64,000 bases of DNA from JAYSYM01 sp964543475 (lineage in GTDB: Bacteria > Bdellovibrionota > Bdellovibrionia > Bdellovibrionales > JAMPXM01). Shown in pieces: positions 16,214 to 24,348 of the stretch. Position 1 is the first letter of the stretch. Every line of letters starts with the position of its first letter. The notes beneath the pieces were generated by a model. That model was not told the DNA's origin and did no database searches. It saw only the letters and a list, made by a program, of their open reading frames with translations. The DNA lies in NCBI GenBank assembly GCA_964543475.1, contig CAZIYJ010000003.1, forward strand, positions 310,001-374,000. Direction: 5' to 3'. A program made the position numbers and the translations under genes.

Positions 16214-16977
16214 TTTTCCTTTAGAAGTTGCTGTGCAGTTCGGCGGTCTGCAAGTCCCTCGTAAATTCCAGATGCGACGCTGGCTGTGACTTGCTCGTTA
16301 GTGAGAACTGCAGCGATTCGAAGCTGCGCGCATGCGTCAGCTTTTCGATCTTGTCGGAAGTAGAGATCAGCCAGCATTGTATGATTGACCAAATAGGAGC
16401 TAAAACCACCGCGGTCAGATTTTTGGATAGCAAATTTCAAATATTGTTCCGCAAGTTTTTTGTCGCCAAACGGCGCAGGCATTCTTGTGTTCGCGATTGC
16501 AAGCGTGCGATGACCACCGTAGCCAGCAACATCCGGATGCCCAAGACGCATCACTAGCTTCATCACTCTTTGAATCGATGGCCATTTAGCAACTACTACT
16601 AAAGAGCCTTGAGCTTCAGAAAGTCGAGCGAGGCTCGTTCCGTAATTGTAGAGACCGATCGACAGTAGGCGTCGGTCCGCTAACGAAAATTTTGCGTAGG
16701 CCGCTTCATCCAACCACGCGCCGAAAAGCAGAACCGATTTTTCAGCAAGTTGAGTGGCTCGCTCTAAACGTACCATTTCGTTTGCGACATCTTCTTTAGT
16801 GCTCATGAAAAAGTGAAGCTGGCTTAAATAGTTAAGCGAGCTTGATCTTTCTTGAAGTGTCGTTGCTTCGCGAAAGGCGCTTTCATAACAAGCGATGGCC
16901 TTTTCACTCGCTCCGGCCTCTAGTCCGTGTTTCTCAAATAACGGTAAGCACGAAGCAACTAACAAGCTTAAAAGCAT
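16201..16977 (-). CDS. Lipoprotein with helical (TPR-like) repeats
   Basis: This 258-residue protein begins MLLSLLVASC, an unusually short lipoprotein signal (Cys10) without the usual basic N-terminus; no better in-frame start is visible and GAGAGGA precedes the ATG. The mature protein is helical, with TPR-like spacing (AEQYLKFAIQKSDRGGF, LADLYFRQDRKADACAQLRI). It is first in the operon running to the TerC-like gene. Lipidation is likely but the short signal lowers confidence. Confidence 0.65.
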   Translation of the reverse strand: MLLSLLVASCLPLFEKHGLEAGASEKAIACYESAFREATTLQERSSSLNYLSQLHFFMSTKEDVANEMVRLERATQLAEKSVLLFGAWLDEAAYAKFSLADRRLLSIGLYNYGTSLARLSEAQGSLVVVAKWPSIQRVMKLVMRLGHPDVAGYGGHRTLAIANTRMPAPFGDKKLAEQYLKFAIQKSDRGGFSSYLVNHTMLADLYFRQDRKADACAQLRIAAVLTNEQVTASVASGIYEGLADRRTAQQLLKEKCSR

Positions 16978-17180
16978 ATGAAATCCTCTCGAAAAAGAGC
17001 GATATCGATATGAGATTTTGGGAGTTAAGGCAAGTTCAGGTTTTTGTAACCCTAGAAGCTCCTGATACCTAAGACGATAGGCTTGCGTTCATGTTTAATA
17101 TGAATCAATTACAGAATTTTTCGCCTGATTTTGTGAGGCCTGTTGGCACAAGTTTCATCTTAAAATGCCGATAAATTGAT

Positions 17181-18248
17181 ATGGCTAAAATCAGGTTTTG
17201 TACCATTTTGATATTATCAGCATTTGGTTTTGTTGGCTCTGGTTGCGATAGTATTCCAAATCTCGGAACTACCTCATCTCCATCTCCTTCAGTCCCAGAA
17301 ACCATCTGGAAACCGTTTGACTCATTTTCGTTTATTAGTGACCAGGCGATCATTAGAACAATGAGCTTGGAACCTAATGCCACTGCTCCGACTGACTATG
17401 GATTCAATGAAGGCAATGGAAGTTTGCGCGGACAATTTCGATTTGATGATGCTCGAAAGACTTTTCTTTACGAGAGATCCTTAGCATCTGGGATTTCATG
17501 GAACGATTATACGATCTTTCCACCTGACACAAATGGCATGTTGGGCTTTTTTAAATTGAACGAAATAAAAAGAATTTCTGTACTTATAAAATCTCAATCG
17601 AATGCAAACACAGGTTTTTCACAGTGTGGTTTAGCATTCGGTTTCGGAACCGCAGCGGGACATTCAATTGCGACCGGCGCAAGCACAGAGCTGAGACTAG
17701 CCGGAAGAAGTTGGGCAGGGGCAACCAACCCTCAGAAAAATCCGCGTGATTATTTCCGAATCAGCTACTCAGCACAAACTGCAGTCGAAAAAGTGGTAGT
17801 TGATGCTCCGATAAATTCGTTCAACGCAGGATCGGAATGGGCAAATTTCACAGCTGCCGAGTGGCTCGAGTCTGCTGGCGAAGTTAATCTGATCGCGAAC
17901 GGCGCAGGCATTGATTTAGCTGGTGATTACATCACCTATAAAATGACGCTGCAATTTGATAAAGATAATCACAGCATCGACATCGGAGTTAGTGACCTTG
18001 GCTCTAATGTTACAATGACAGGGTGGGGAACTAGCAAATCAGTTACCTGGGATTATTCGGCAGCGGTAGGCACTGTAGATGGTGTTACGGGAACGGCCCG
18101 AAGTGGTCTCGACTTAACAAACGTGACTGGCCCCGGCGCAATGAGCTTAGATGATTTTCATGAGCAAACTTTTAAACTTGGCTTCGTCGGAAATCAAATG
18201 GCTCGAGTCTGTGAATACAGTGACCTGCAAGTGGTCTTCGAGCCATAA
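17181..18248 (+). CDS. Lipoprotein of unknown function
   Basis: This 355-residue protein has a signal peptide with lipobox VGSGC (Cys22) and a short Ser/Pro spacer. A beta-rich globular part follows, with many Gly/Asn turns and aromatic strands and alternation like a lectin or carbohydrate-binding sandwich fold, although no catalytic motif is evident. It stands alone, with no near neighbour on the same strand, and its stop is 10 bases from the convergent secreted-protein gene. Confidence 0.7.
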   Translation: MAKIRFCTILILSAFGFVGSGCDSIPNLGTTSSPSPSVPETIWKPFDSFSFISDQAIIRTMSLEPNATAPTDYGFNEGNGSLRGQFRFDDARKTFLYERSLASGISWNDYTIFPPDTNGMLGFFKLNEIKRISVLIKSQSNANTGFSQCGLAFGFGTAAGHSIATGASTELRLAGRSWAGATNPQKNPRDYFRISYSAQTAVEKVVVDAPINSFNAGSEWANFTAAEWLESAGEVNLIANGAGIDLAGDYITYKMTLQFDKDNHSIDIGVSDLGSNVTMTGWGTSKSVTWDYSAAVGTVDGVTGTARSGLDLTNVTGPGAMSLDDFHEQTFKLGFVGNQMARVCEYSDLQVVFEP

Positions 18249-18257
18249 CCTAAACTA

Positions 18258-18836
18258 CTAAATCTCGTCGATCTCGCAAGTGACGGTCACTTTTGAAATG
18301 ATGTTCGATGGAGGTCCGTCAGAAGCTGGGCTTCCTGATCCATAGCTCGGTGGGCAAGCTTGGTATCCGCCGCCGCAAGTGGGGTCGCCTTCTTGAGGTA
18401 CAATTACTTGAATTACATCATCGAGTGAAAATCTAAGACCATCAATCGCGTTCACCGAAATTAAGTTAGTCGCGATAGTTTTTGCTGACTTAGTACCTAA
18501 GGTTTCGCGTGCTTGGCCAAGTACAGTTTCGCCCAGAGTGAAAATACCCATTTGGACTCTTTTCAATGAAGAATCGCTTGTGCTTGTATTACTCGAAACG
18601 CTCACTCCGACGCCAACTGGATTCACACCTTGGCGAAGAATAAGCTCGACTGGTTGAGAGTAGCCGTACCCTGCTTGGACATTTTGTATTGTCCCTTGGG
18701 CTTGAGAGTTCGAAACTTGGCCTGTTGCCAAAGATGTTTCTTGAAAGTTGCAGGTGACGTTGAAATCGGCCGCTTGTGCCGACGCTGCTAAAAGACTTGA
18801 TACGATAACTGTGCTTAATTGAAAAAATGCTTTCAT
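18258..18836 (-). CDS. Secreted protein of unknown function
   Basis: This 192-residue protein has a clear signal peptide (cleavage near AQAADF) and AGGAG before the ATG. The mature part is Ser/Thr/Gly-rich and beta-like, with three Cys near the C-terminus (PTCGGGYQACPP and VTCEID). I know no family. The TTATAAC-N5-GTTATA site about 90-105 bases upstream resembles the one next to the TIGR02147 regulator and may control it. Confidence 0.7.
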   Translation of the reverse strand: MKAFFQLSTVIVSSLLAASAQAADFNVTCNFQETSLATGQVSNSQAQGTIQNVQAGYGYSQPVELILRQGVNPVGVGVSVSSNTSTSDSSLKRVQMGIFTLGETVLGQARETLGTKSAKTIATNLISVNAIDGLRFSLDDVIQVIVPQEGDPTCGGGYQACPPSYGSGSPASDGPPSNIISKVTVTCEIDEI

Positions 18837-18922
18837 AAGATCTCCTTTGAGTTAATTTGGTTGCCCACAACCAATCACTACCAAGGCAGCATCTCGAATT
18901 CAAAACGATAAGAGTCATCCCC

Positions 18923-18941
18923 TTATAACCTTAAGTTATAT
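18923..18941. promoter_or_regulatory. Candidate operator TTATAAC-N5-GTTATA, copy 1
   Basis: TTATAAC, five bases, then GTTATAT form an inverted repeat with one mismatch at the last base. It lies upstream of the secreted-protein gene starting at 18836. The same arrangement without the mismatch occurs at 22628-22646 beside the TIGR02147 regulator. Confidence 0.4.
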
Positions 18942-18948
18942 CAAATTG

Positions 18949-19725
18949 TTAATTAGTTTTCACGTTCAGGGCAGAGCGATTGAAAATGACTAGGTACTCT
19001 CCGCCAATAATTTTAAAGTCTGAACCCTCGCGGGCAAGGGGTTCCATTTCAAATTTAACGGTGAAGCCGGATCCACCAGCGCCAGAGGTTCCGATTTTGA
19101 CGTAGAACCCTTCTCCGTGCATCGCTGTCTCACCAGGATAGGCGAACCGAGAAATAAAGACGTTGGGTCTTCCGTTTTGAGGCCTTGTGATCGATTCGAC
19201 GGCCGCAATACTATGAGTGTTATGAGCAACGATCGAAAGTCCGAGCTCTGCCGCTGTTCTCCCGGTAGTGCCGAGCGGACGAGTTGCCAGAGGCTTCTTT
19301 GAAAGCCACCAGGTCAAAGTGTTGGCTCGAGGGCCGTTTTCACCAAGGTCAGTCGAATTAAAAAACTTGTTTCGTAAACCAAGATTGTTGATCAGAGAAT
19401 AAGTCATTTCTAAATCTGGTGACTGGAAAATGACTTTCATTATTAGGTCTTCAGTTGCGCTTCGAACGTCTGCATTCATTTCTCGATAATACTGGAACTC
19501 ATTAATAATCTTTTGAGCCGCTTCTATTTCTTCTGGTGAAAGCGTGTCTTTAGTCCCTTTCCCGAACCGGATCTGATCTAGAAGATGGAGGAAAGCTGCA
19601 TCTGAGGCTGCATTTGGCGACTGAGAGAAAAGAGCTCTGCAAGCGTTTGATTGCGCAAGGGCCAATGCAGGGGAGAGTAGGCAAACCCCCATCACTAGTT
19701 TCGCAATAATTGATAGAACGCGCAT
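18949..19725 (-). CDS. Secreted protein with mature N-terminal CxxLF signature
   Basis: This 258-residue protein has a signal peptide ending near ALAQS, followed by NACRALF. The first two thirds are helical. The last part is beta-rich, with an aromatic/Gly loop (ETAMHGEGFYVKIGTSG) and a final strand pair (GGEYLVIFNRSALNV). The C-terminal plan loosely recalls ADP-ribosyltransferase or similar toxin folds, but I cannot identify catalytic residues and make no such claim. Two other exported proteins here share the CxxLF start. It stands alone on this strand. Confidence 0.7.
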   Translation of the reverse strand: MRVLSIIAKLVMGVCLLSPALALAQSNACRALFSQSPNAASDAAFLHLLDQIRFGKGTKDTLSPEEIEAAQKIINEFQYYREMNADVRSATEDLIMKVIFQSPDLEMTYSLINNLGLRNKFFNSTDLGENGPRANTLTWWLSKKPLATRPLGTTGRTAAELGLSIVAHNTHSIAAVESITRPQNGRPNVFISRFAYPGETAMHGEGFYVKIGTSGAGGSGFTVKFEMEPLAREGSDFKIIGGEYLVIFNRSALNVKTN

Positions 19726-19937
19726 GAGCTTGGCCCTTTTTGGCTTTTACGTGTCAAATTTCTGGTCGCTCAATAGCGACGTGTAGGTACTACGAGAGAA
19801 CCAAATAGAGAGAATGCATTTGTTGGGCCGACTTTATGGATAATTCTATTCAGCTCACTGAAAGTTATACCCCTATGACTTTATAAGCATTGACTCCAAT
19901 TATGCTCCCGATTGTGATGTGGTCATTCGGAGGCACC

Positions 19938-20372
19938 ATGCGATTAATGCTTTTATCTTTTTTGTCGATTGTTACATTCTCTTCAGCAAAGGCCGACGAG
20001 ATCACGTTTGAAGAATTCCCAAGTCATATTTTGAAGTGTAGCCATGTCATTGAAGACGAATCAGAGCAGAGATATGAGCGAACTGTAGAATCAGACTTTG
20101 AATACGGCGGAGATTCATATTTCGCTTATTCTAATTCTCGCATCACAATTCCCGGCGGACAGCTGCATTCGCATGTTTCATTTCAGTTTTTTGCGCCTTC
20201 GAAATCTTATAAGTACTATTTCGCAACTCGTTCTTATGCGTTGAACGGAACATTGATCCAAGGTAACGAAGAGACGGTAGTCTTTCCCGAAAATAAGACC
20301 GTTGTACACACCTACCGATCAAAGAAGTTTGACCGAAAATTTTCGGTTAGCTGTCTAGTAGTAAAGCCTTGA
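19938..20372 (+). CDS. Small secreted protein of unknown function
   Basis: The protein is 144 residues from the ATG at 19938, chosen over an in-frame start 48 bases upstream because GGAGG lies just before it and it gives a clean signal peptide (MRLMLLSFLSIVTFSSAKAD). The mature protein has two Cys (ILKCSHV and VSCLVV) that may pair, and otherwise beta-type sequence. No family is recognised. It converges on the gene at 20374, with one base between the stop codons. Confidence 0.65.
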   Translation: MRLMLLSFLSIVTFSSAKADEITFEEFPSHILKCSHVIEDESEQRYERTVESDFEYGGDSYFAYSNSRITIPGGQLHSHVSFQFFAPSKSYKYYFATRSYALNGTLIQGNEETVVFPENKTVVHTYRSKKFDRKFSVSCLVVKP

Positions 20373-20373
20373 T

Positions 20374-21330
20374 CTATTGATCGAGTAGGTTTTCTAATCG
20401 TTCAACATAGGCGCGAAACTCTTCTTTAGGAATTTCCTGAACATCGGAGTTTTTCAGCAGGAGATAATGGAAATAATCGAACTTTTCTGGATCATCGGAG
20501 TCCTTAAATACCTTTAAGGCCTGGATAATTTCTTTTGAGCTGTACCCTGGATTCGGCAGTTCGTGAGTCAGCAAAAACCAAATATTTTCGAAAATTTCTT
20601 GATCTCTTTTTGAAAAACTATCTATTTTTGATTTGAAGGTCCAATAAGTATTTCTGATTTTTTCAGAGTCAAATTCGGCGCGTGCGCTAATAGCAAGTTG
20701 TGCGTGCCCCAAATCATGTCGAAAGAACGCAGATGGACTCATCTCGCGGCCGTCAGCCATAACTTTAGAGTCCACCATCCCCAGAGGCATAATGCTCTCG
20801 GCAAGCATTTCATTTAGGTGAACGGCAGTCAGATGAAGTTGCGTGGGTAAAAGCAAAAAAGAACGCAACGCTGGAGCGTCTGCGACATCAGTAAAGTAGT
20901 CAGGAAAACGAATATCTGTGCGCCCTTCGATTCGGTAAACGAATTCGTGAGACAGGCGAAGAAACTCAATGTAGCTGAGCTGCTCTGAGCTTTTCATTCT
21001 GTTAAGCTCCAAAACAAATTGATCTGAAATAAATTTAGAGCGCTCGCTTCGAACAATCATCCAGTCCAAAGTTTCACGTACAATTTTATTGTTGGTGAGT
21101 ATGATATCTCGAAGATGAACACCTTTTGCGACCTGAGCTCTATAGGTTTGCGACATCTCGGTGAGGACCGCGAGATCACTTTTCCAAATTGAAGACTTAT
21201 GGGTAGTAGATTCAAGAGCCGGTTTGGCTTTCGCAGCCGTCGTAAAGAGACTAGAGCATGCATCGGCCGCCACAGACTCGGCAGAAACAAACAAGCTCAG
21301 AATTAGGCTCAAAGAAACGAACTTAAGCAT
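20374..21330 (-). CDS. Secreted helical protein with FFRHDLGHA motif and CxxLF start
   Basis: The ATG at 21330 gives 318 residues with a clean signal peptide (LSLILSLFVSAESVAAD); a TTG six codons earlier is possible. The mature part starts DACSSLF, a signature shared with two other exported proteins here. Sequence is mostly helical. SPSAFFRHDLGHAQ around residue 210 contains an HD pair followed by a second His, and WFLLTHELPNPG comes later. These could bind metal as in HD-type hydrolases, but spacing and remaining ligands are not established. Exported, possibly an enzyme; no family name is assigned. Confidence 0.65.
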   Translation of the reverse strand: MLKFVSLSLILSLFVSAESVAADACSSLFTTAAKAKPALESTTHKSSIWKSDLAVLTEMSQTYRAQVAKGVHLRDIILTNNKIVRETLDWMIVRSERSKFISDQFVLELNRMKSSEQLSYIEFLRLSHEFVYRIEGRTDIRFPDYFTDVADAPALRSFLLLPTQLHLTAVHLNEMLAESIMPLGMVDSKVMADGREMSPSAFFRHDLGHAQLAISARAEFDSEKIRNTYWTFKSKIDSFSKRDQEIFENIWFLLTHELPNPGYSSKEIIQALKVFKDSDDPEKFDYFHYLLLKNSDVQEIPKEEFRAYVERLENLLDQ

Positions 21331-21554
21331 AGACTTGCAAGAGTGCAAAGCCAGGGCCCCGTTAGACTCAATATAGGCTTTTAAAAGGGGGTGAAAACCG
21401 CAAAAGGCTCAAATTGGCAGACGCCGATCAGAGCTTCGACAAAACTTGGTGACCCAAGGCAATATCGAAGAGCTAGTGATGGCCCGTGCACATCGCTACT
21501 GGCAAAAGAGGTGAGAATCTAAAATCTCAAGAGAGTATTTAATTTTTTTAAAGT

Positions 21555-22100
21555 TTAATTGGCTTCATAAGCGTAATAACAACTTTGAAAAATTTGGCCT
21601 TTCTTCAATTTCTTATTGTCTTTAAGAGCAACTGCAATTGCCGTTAAGCCATAATATTCGGATTTTCTAAGTATCAACTTGGCGTTGAGAGACTCGGAAG
21701 AGGTGCATAAATCTCCATTTTCGACGCTCAATGAAGTAAATAAAGGAGCATATTTTAGAGGGGGAGAGTTGGTTCTATTGTAGAAATTGAGAATCTCTTC
21801 TTTAGACCAGCCGTTAAAATAATTTGAGTCTGCTTTCCCCGGAAACGCAATCACCCCCATTGGAATAGCTTTAAGCTCGTTGGATTCTGGTTTCATTTTA
21901 AACAAGACAGCTGGGGCTAAATAATTTGGATCATCATATCTAACGCATCTTCCGGTGGTGACCTCTTTGATATCCTCTAAGCGCGCGGGTTGAGAGTTTT
22001 TAAATTCATCTTTCAAGATTTCAAACTGAGTTGGATTTGCAAATGCTGCAGAAGAGATCGAGAGAGCAAAGAAGGCCATTAAGAAATAGAATTTCTTCAT
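21555..22100 (-). CDS. Small secreted protein of unknown function
   Basis: This 181-residue protein has a signal peptide (MKKFYFLMAFFALSISSAAFA) and AAAGGAA before the ATG. The mature part carries three Cys (GRCVRYDDPNY, DLCTSS, QSCYYAYEAN), suggesting disulphides in the periplasm or outside. No family is recognised. It lies 53 bases downstream of another small secreted gene on the same strand (start 22534), so the two may share a message. Confidence 0.65.
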   Translation of the reverse strand: MKKFYFLMAFFALSISSAAFANPTQFEILKDEFKNSQPARLEDIKEVTTGRCVRYDDPNYLAPAVLFKMKPESNELKAIPMGVIAFPGKADSNYFNGWSKEEILNFYNRTNSPPLKYAPLFTSLSVENGDLCTSSESLNAKLILRKSEYYGLTAIAVALKDNKKLKKGQIFQSCYYAYEAN

Positions 22101-22153
22101 ATTGAGTTCCTTTAGATGTTTTTGAAATCTAGCTTTTTATTAAAAGACAATTA

Positions 22154-22534
22154 TTAATTGCCATTGCCGACGGTCATTCCGTTAACAGGACCAGTTCCAT
22201 CAGTTACGTTAGGTTCAATAGCTCCACCTTGGGTCATAATGAAAGAGCAAGCAATAATATGTTTTTCGACGAGGTCGTGACCGACGCGAACTTTTTCTTT
22301 TCCTTTAGAATAACAACTAATGTTTTGTCCACGAACAAATTTTTCGTGAGCGCCGTTGCCATCTTGGATTCCTCCATTGTTCATAAGGTACATGTGCATT
22401 TGCTCGGCAGGAATACCTGTAATTTCTGCGGAGACATAATAAGCGTAGCGACCAAGATCTATTTCGATGGTTCCTTGCTGTTGTGCGAAGGCAGTTGCAG
22501 TGAATAGCAATGATAACAAAATAAGTGATTTCAT
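22154..22534 (-). CDS. Small secreted protein divergent from the TIGR02147 regulator
   Basis: The protein is 126 residues from the ATG at 22534, preceded by GAGGAG; the longer upstream frame lacks a signal and is not used. The signal peptide is MKSLILLSLLFTATAFAQ and the mature part is Gly/Ile-rich with two Cys. It resembles the small exported proteins often found beside TIGR02147-family genes. It is divergently read from that regulator with 138 bases between, which contain a strong inverted repeat. Confidence 0.7.
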   Translation of the reverse strand: MKSLILLSLLFTATAFAQQQGTIEIDLGRYAYYVSAEITGIPAEQMHMYLMNNGGIQDGNGAHEKFVRGQNISCYSKGKEKVRVGHDLVEKHIIACSFIMTQGGAIEPNVTDGTGPVNGMTVGNGN

Positions 22535-22627
22535 AATTCTCCTCGATAATGATTCGTTAAATTCATGAACTGTATAAGCTACTCTCCCCACGCAGTGCCA
22601 CTGGAAATAATTCAAAACTCTTGTTTA

Positions 22628-22646
22628 TTATAACTTTTGGTTATAA
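22628..22646. promoter_or_regulatory. Candidate operator TTATAAC-N5-GTTATAA, copy 2
   Basis: A perfect seven-base inverted repeat (eight with the outer A/T pair) lies in the divergent promoter region between the small secreted gene and the TIGR02147 regulator, 27 bases before the regulator ATG. It is a natural site for autoregulation. A near-identical site is at 18923-18941. Confidence 0.55.
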
Positions 22647-22672
22647 TTCTGCGGCTAGACGAGGGGTATTCA

Positions 22673-23488
22673 ATGCACTTAAGGTCTATCTTCCAATTTG
22701 ATGACTACAGAAGCTATTTAGAGCACTTTTACGAGGTTAAGAAGGCCGGGGTGTCTGGTTATAGCTATAGAGAGTTTGCTGAGGCCGCAGATCTGGGATC
22801 AGCTAATTACCTCAAATTGATCATCTCAGGGGCTAAAAATCTCACGATTGCTAATATTCACCAGTTTGCTAAGGCTCTGACTCTGACGGGGACCGAGTAT
22901 GAATACTTTGAAGCTCTCGTTTTAAAGAATCAGTCTAAGGGCGAGCGCGAGTCTGAATACTATCATCAAAAACTAGTTCAGTTAAAAAAGAACAAGCCCA
23001 AATCTAAATCGACGGGCTCCATGCGGGATTTGATCTCTGAATGGTATTATCCAGCGCTTCTGATTTCATTGGACGGTGTTGCGGTTAAAGAGATTTCTCA
23101 TTTTCAATCGCAAATGGCCAAGCGCTTAGGAATTTTAGAATCTAAAGTTGAATCGGCTATTCAAATTTTCACCAAGTCCGAAGTTGTTGAGATCGTAGAC
23201 GGGGCTTATCATCTGGAAGCCAGACACTTATACGCCTTAGATAGTAAATCTCGCGAGATGGCTCATAAGAAATTTTTGGGTTCTCAGTTGCAGCTCTCGC
23301 AAAAATTCCTGCAAGAGAAATATGATAAGGGTGCCAAATTTCACTGTCACACGATTAAAATAAAAAAAGAATCTATTGATATACTGAATGAGAAATTTAA
23401 AGAGTATCTCAGTGAGGTCACTGCTTTATCTGATGAGCTCGTGGGTGATGATCTTATTCAGATCAACGCCCAGATTTTCTCGATTTAG
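22673..23488 (+). CDS. TIGR02147-family protein (putative transcriptional regulator)
   Basis: The protein is 271 residues from the ATG at 22673, preceded by GAGGGG; 12 extra in-frame codons upstream are not favoured. The N-terminus IFQFDDYRSYLEHFYEVKK, then SYREFAEAADLGSANYLKLI, matches the TIGR02147 family found in Fibrobacter and Bdellovibrio lineages. The segment about 25-85 looks like a helix-turn-helix and the C-terminal half is the family's second domain. Members are believed to be transcription factors paired with exported-protein genes, which fits the divergent neighbour and the shared palindromic site. Confidence 0.85.
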   Translation: MHLRSIFQFDDYRSYLEHFYEVKKAGVSGYSYREFAEAADLGSANYLKLIISGAKNLTIANIHQFAKALTLTGTEYEYFEALVLKNQSKGERESEYYHQKLVQLKKNKPKSKSTGSMRDLISEWYYPALLISLDGVAVKEISHFQSQMAKRLGILESKVESAIQIFTKSEVVEIVDGAYHLEARHLYALDSKSREMAHKKFLGSQLQLSQKFLQEKYDKGAKFHCHTIKIKKESIDILNEKFKEYLSEVTALSDELVGDDLIQINAQIFSI

Positions 23489-23772
23489 TATGGGCAGCTT
23501 GTTTTGCAAGTTTGGTGACGGCTGCGCAATCCTAGGCGCGCAAGCCATTTTGAACATAAGTGAGTTCCACGGGATCGGCTGGAAGCGGGCAATCGATTGC
23601 ATGGCGTTGGCAAAACTCCGTGGGGTCGAACATGTGAGCATGGAAGCAATTGCAACGGAGCTTGGGATGGGTCGTTCTGCGATAATTAGCCATCTCGGAC
23701 TGATTTGACAGAAACCAAATCTCATCACTGGTGGTTGACTGCGACAATTGGTTCTACGATAACACCGCAGGC
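23489..23772. other. Intergenic stretch without a convincing gene
   Basis: These 284 bases lie between the regulator and the convergent lipoprotein gene. Overlapping short frames exist on both strands (for example 23532-23747 minus, with several Cys and His), but none has a ribosome site, signal or known motif. It may be a decayed gene. I see no terminator or promoter. Confidence 0.4.
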
Positions 23773-24348
23773 CTATTGCTTCTTCGCCGGAATCGTAAGC
23801 TGTTTTTCGGTCTGCAGTTTAGGGCATTGCTTGTAAAACTGCTTGATTCGCAAATCGGTCAACTTTGCATCAGCCCAGGAGATCAACAGAAGACGTTCCA
23901 TGCGCCGAAACAAAAACAGTCCTCTTTCTTGGCTAACGAAAATTTCATCTTTTGGGGAGCGAGTTTCACACGGGATGTACTTTTCAAATGAAATTTCGCT
24001 GAATTTGTTTTTGAGCGCGTATTCAAAATCAGATTCCTTAGCCTGAGAAGATACCCACCATGCCTTTCCTGCGACGCGCTGAGATTGCGGATCTAGGGCA
24101 AACATTGCGACTGGAGAGCTGTTCTCATCTGAGTACTGAAGGATGGGGTATTCAACAGTTTGAAAGCGTTCGATGTTTGCAGTGGAATTTCCCCAGATCT
24201 GAATGACGTTGCTTGCCGGATCTCCAATTTCCACCGATTCAAATTTTCCCATCTTTGACTGGTTTTGACCGATCTTGCTCGGGCTGGCGCAGCTCGATAC
24301 TGATCCAACCAAAAATATGAATAGTGAGAAGCTAACGAGAGTTTTCAT
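23773..24348 (-). CDS. Lipoprotein of unknown function
   Basis: The protein is 191 residues from the ATG at 24348, which overlaps the upstream stop (ATGA) and follows AAAGG. Lipobox VSSC gives Cys20. The mature domain is alpha/beta, with a segment ESVEIGDPASNVIQIWG like the start of SmpA/BamE-type or related small lipoprotein domains. That match is only suggestive. It ends an operon with the secreted HExxH protein, the HEPN protein and the nucleotidyltransferase. Confidence 0.65.
   Translation of the reverse strand: MKTLVSFSLFIFLVGSVSSCASPSKIGQNQSKMGKFESVEIGDPASNVIQIWGNSTANIERFQTVEYPILQYSDENSSPVAMFALDPQSQRVAGKAWWVSSQAKESDFEYALKNKFSEISFEKYIPCETRSPKDEIFVSQERGLFLFRRMERLLLISWADAKLTDLRIKQFYKQCPKLQTEKQLTIPAKKQ

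Noticed and set aside
21395..21514. 39-codon plus-strand open stretch ending HRYWQKR
   Set aside because: It looks slightly protein-like, but it is short enough to arise by chance and has no start or known match.
23388..23747. Overlapping short frames on both strands after the TIGR02147 gene
   Set aside because: No ribosome site, signal or family; strands cannot be told apart, so I list the stretch as unassigned.
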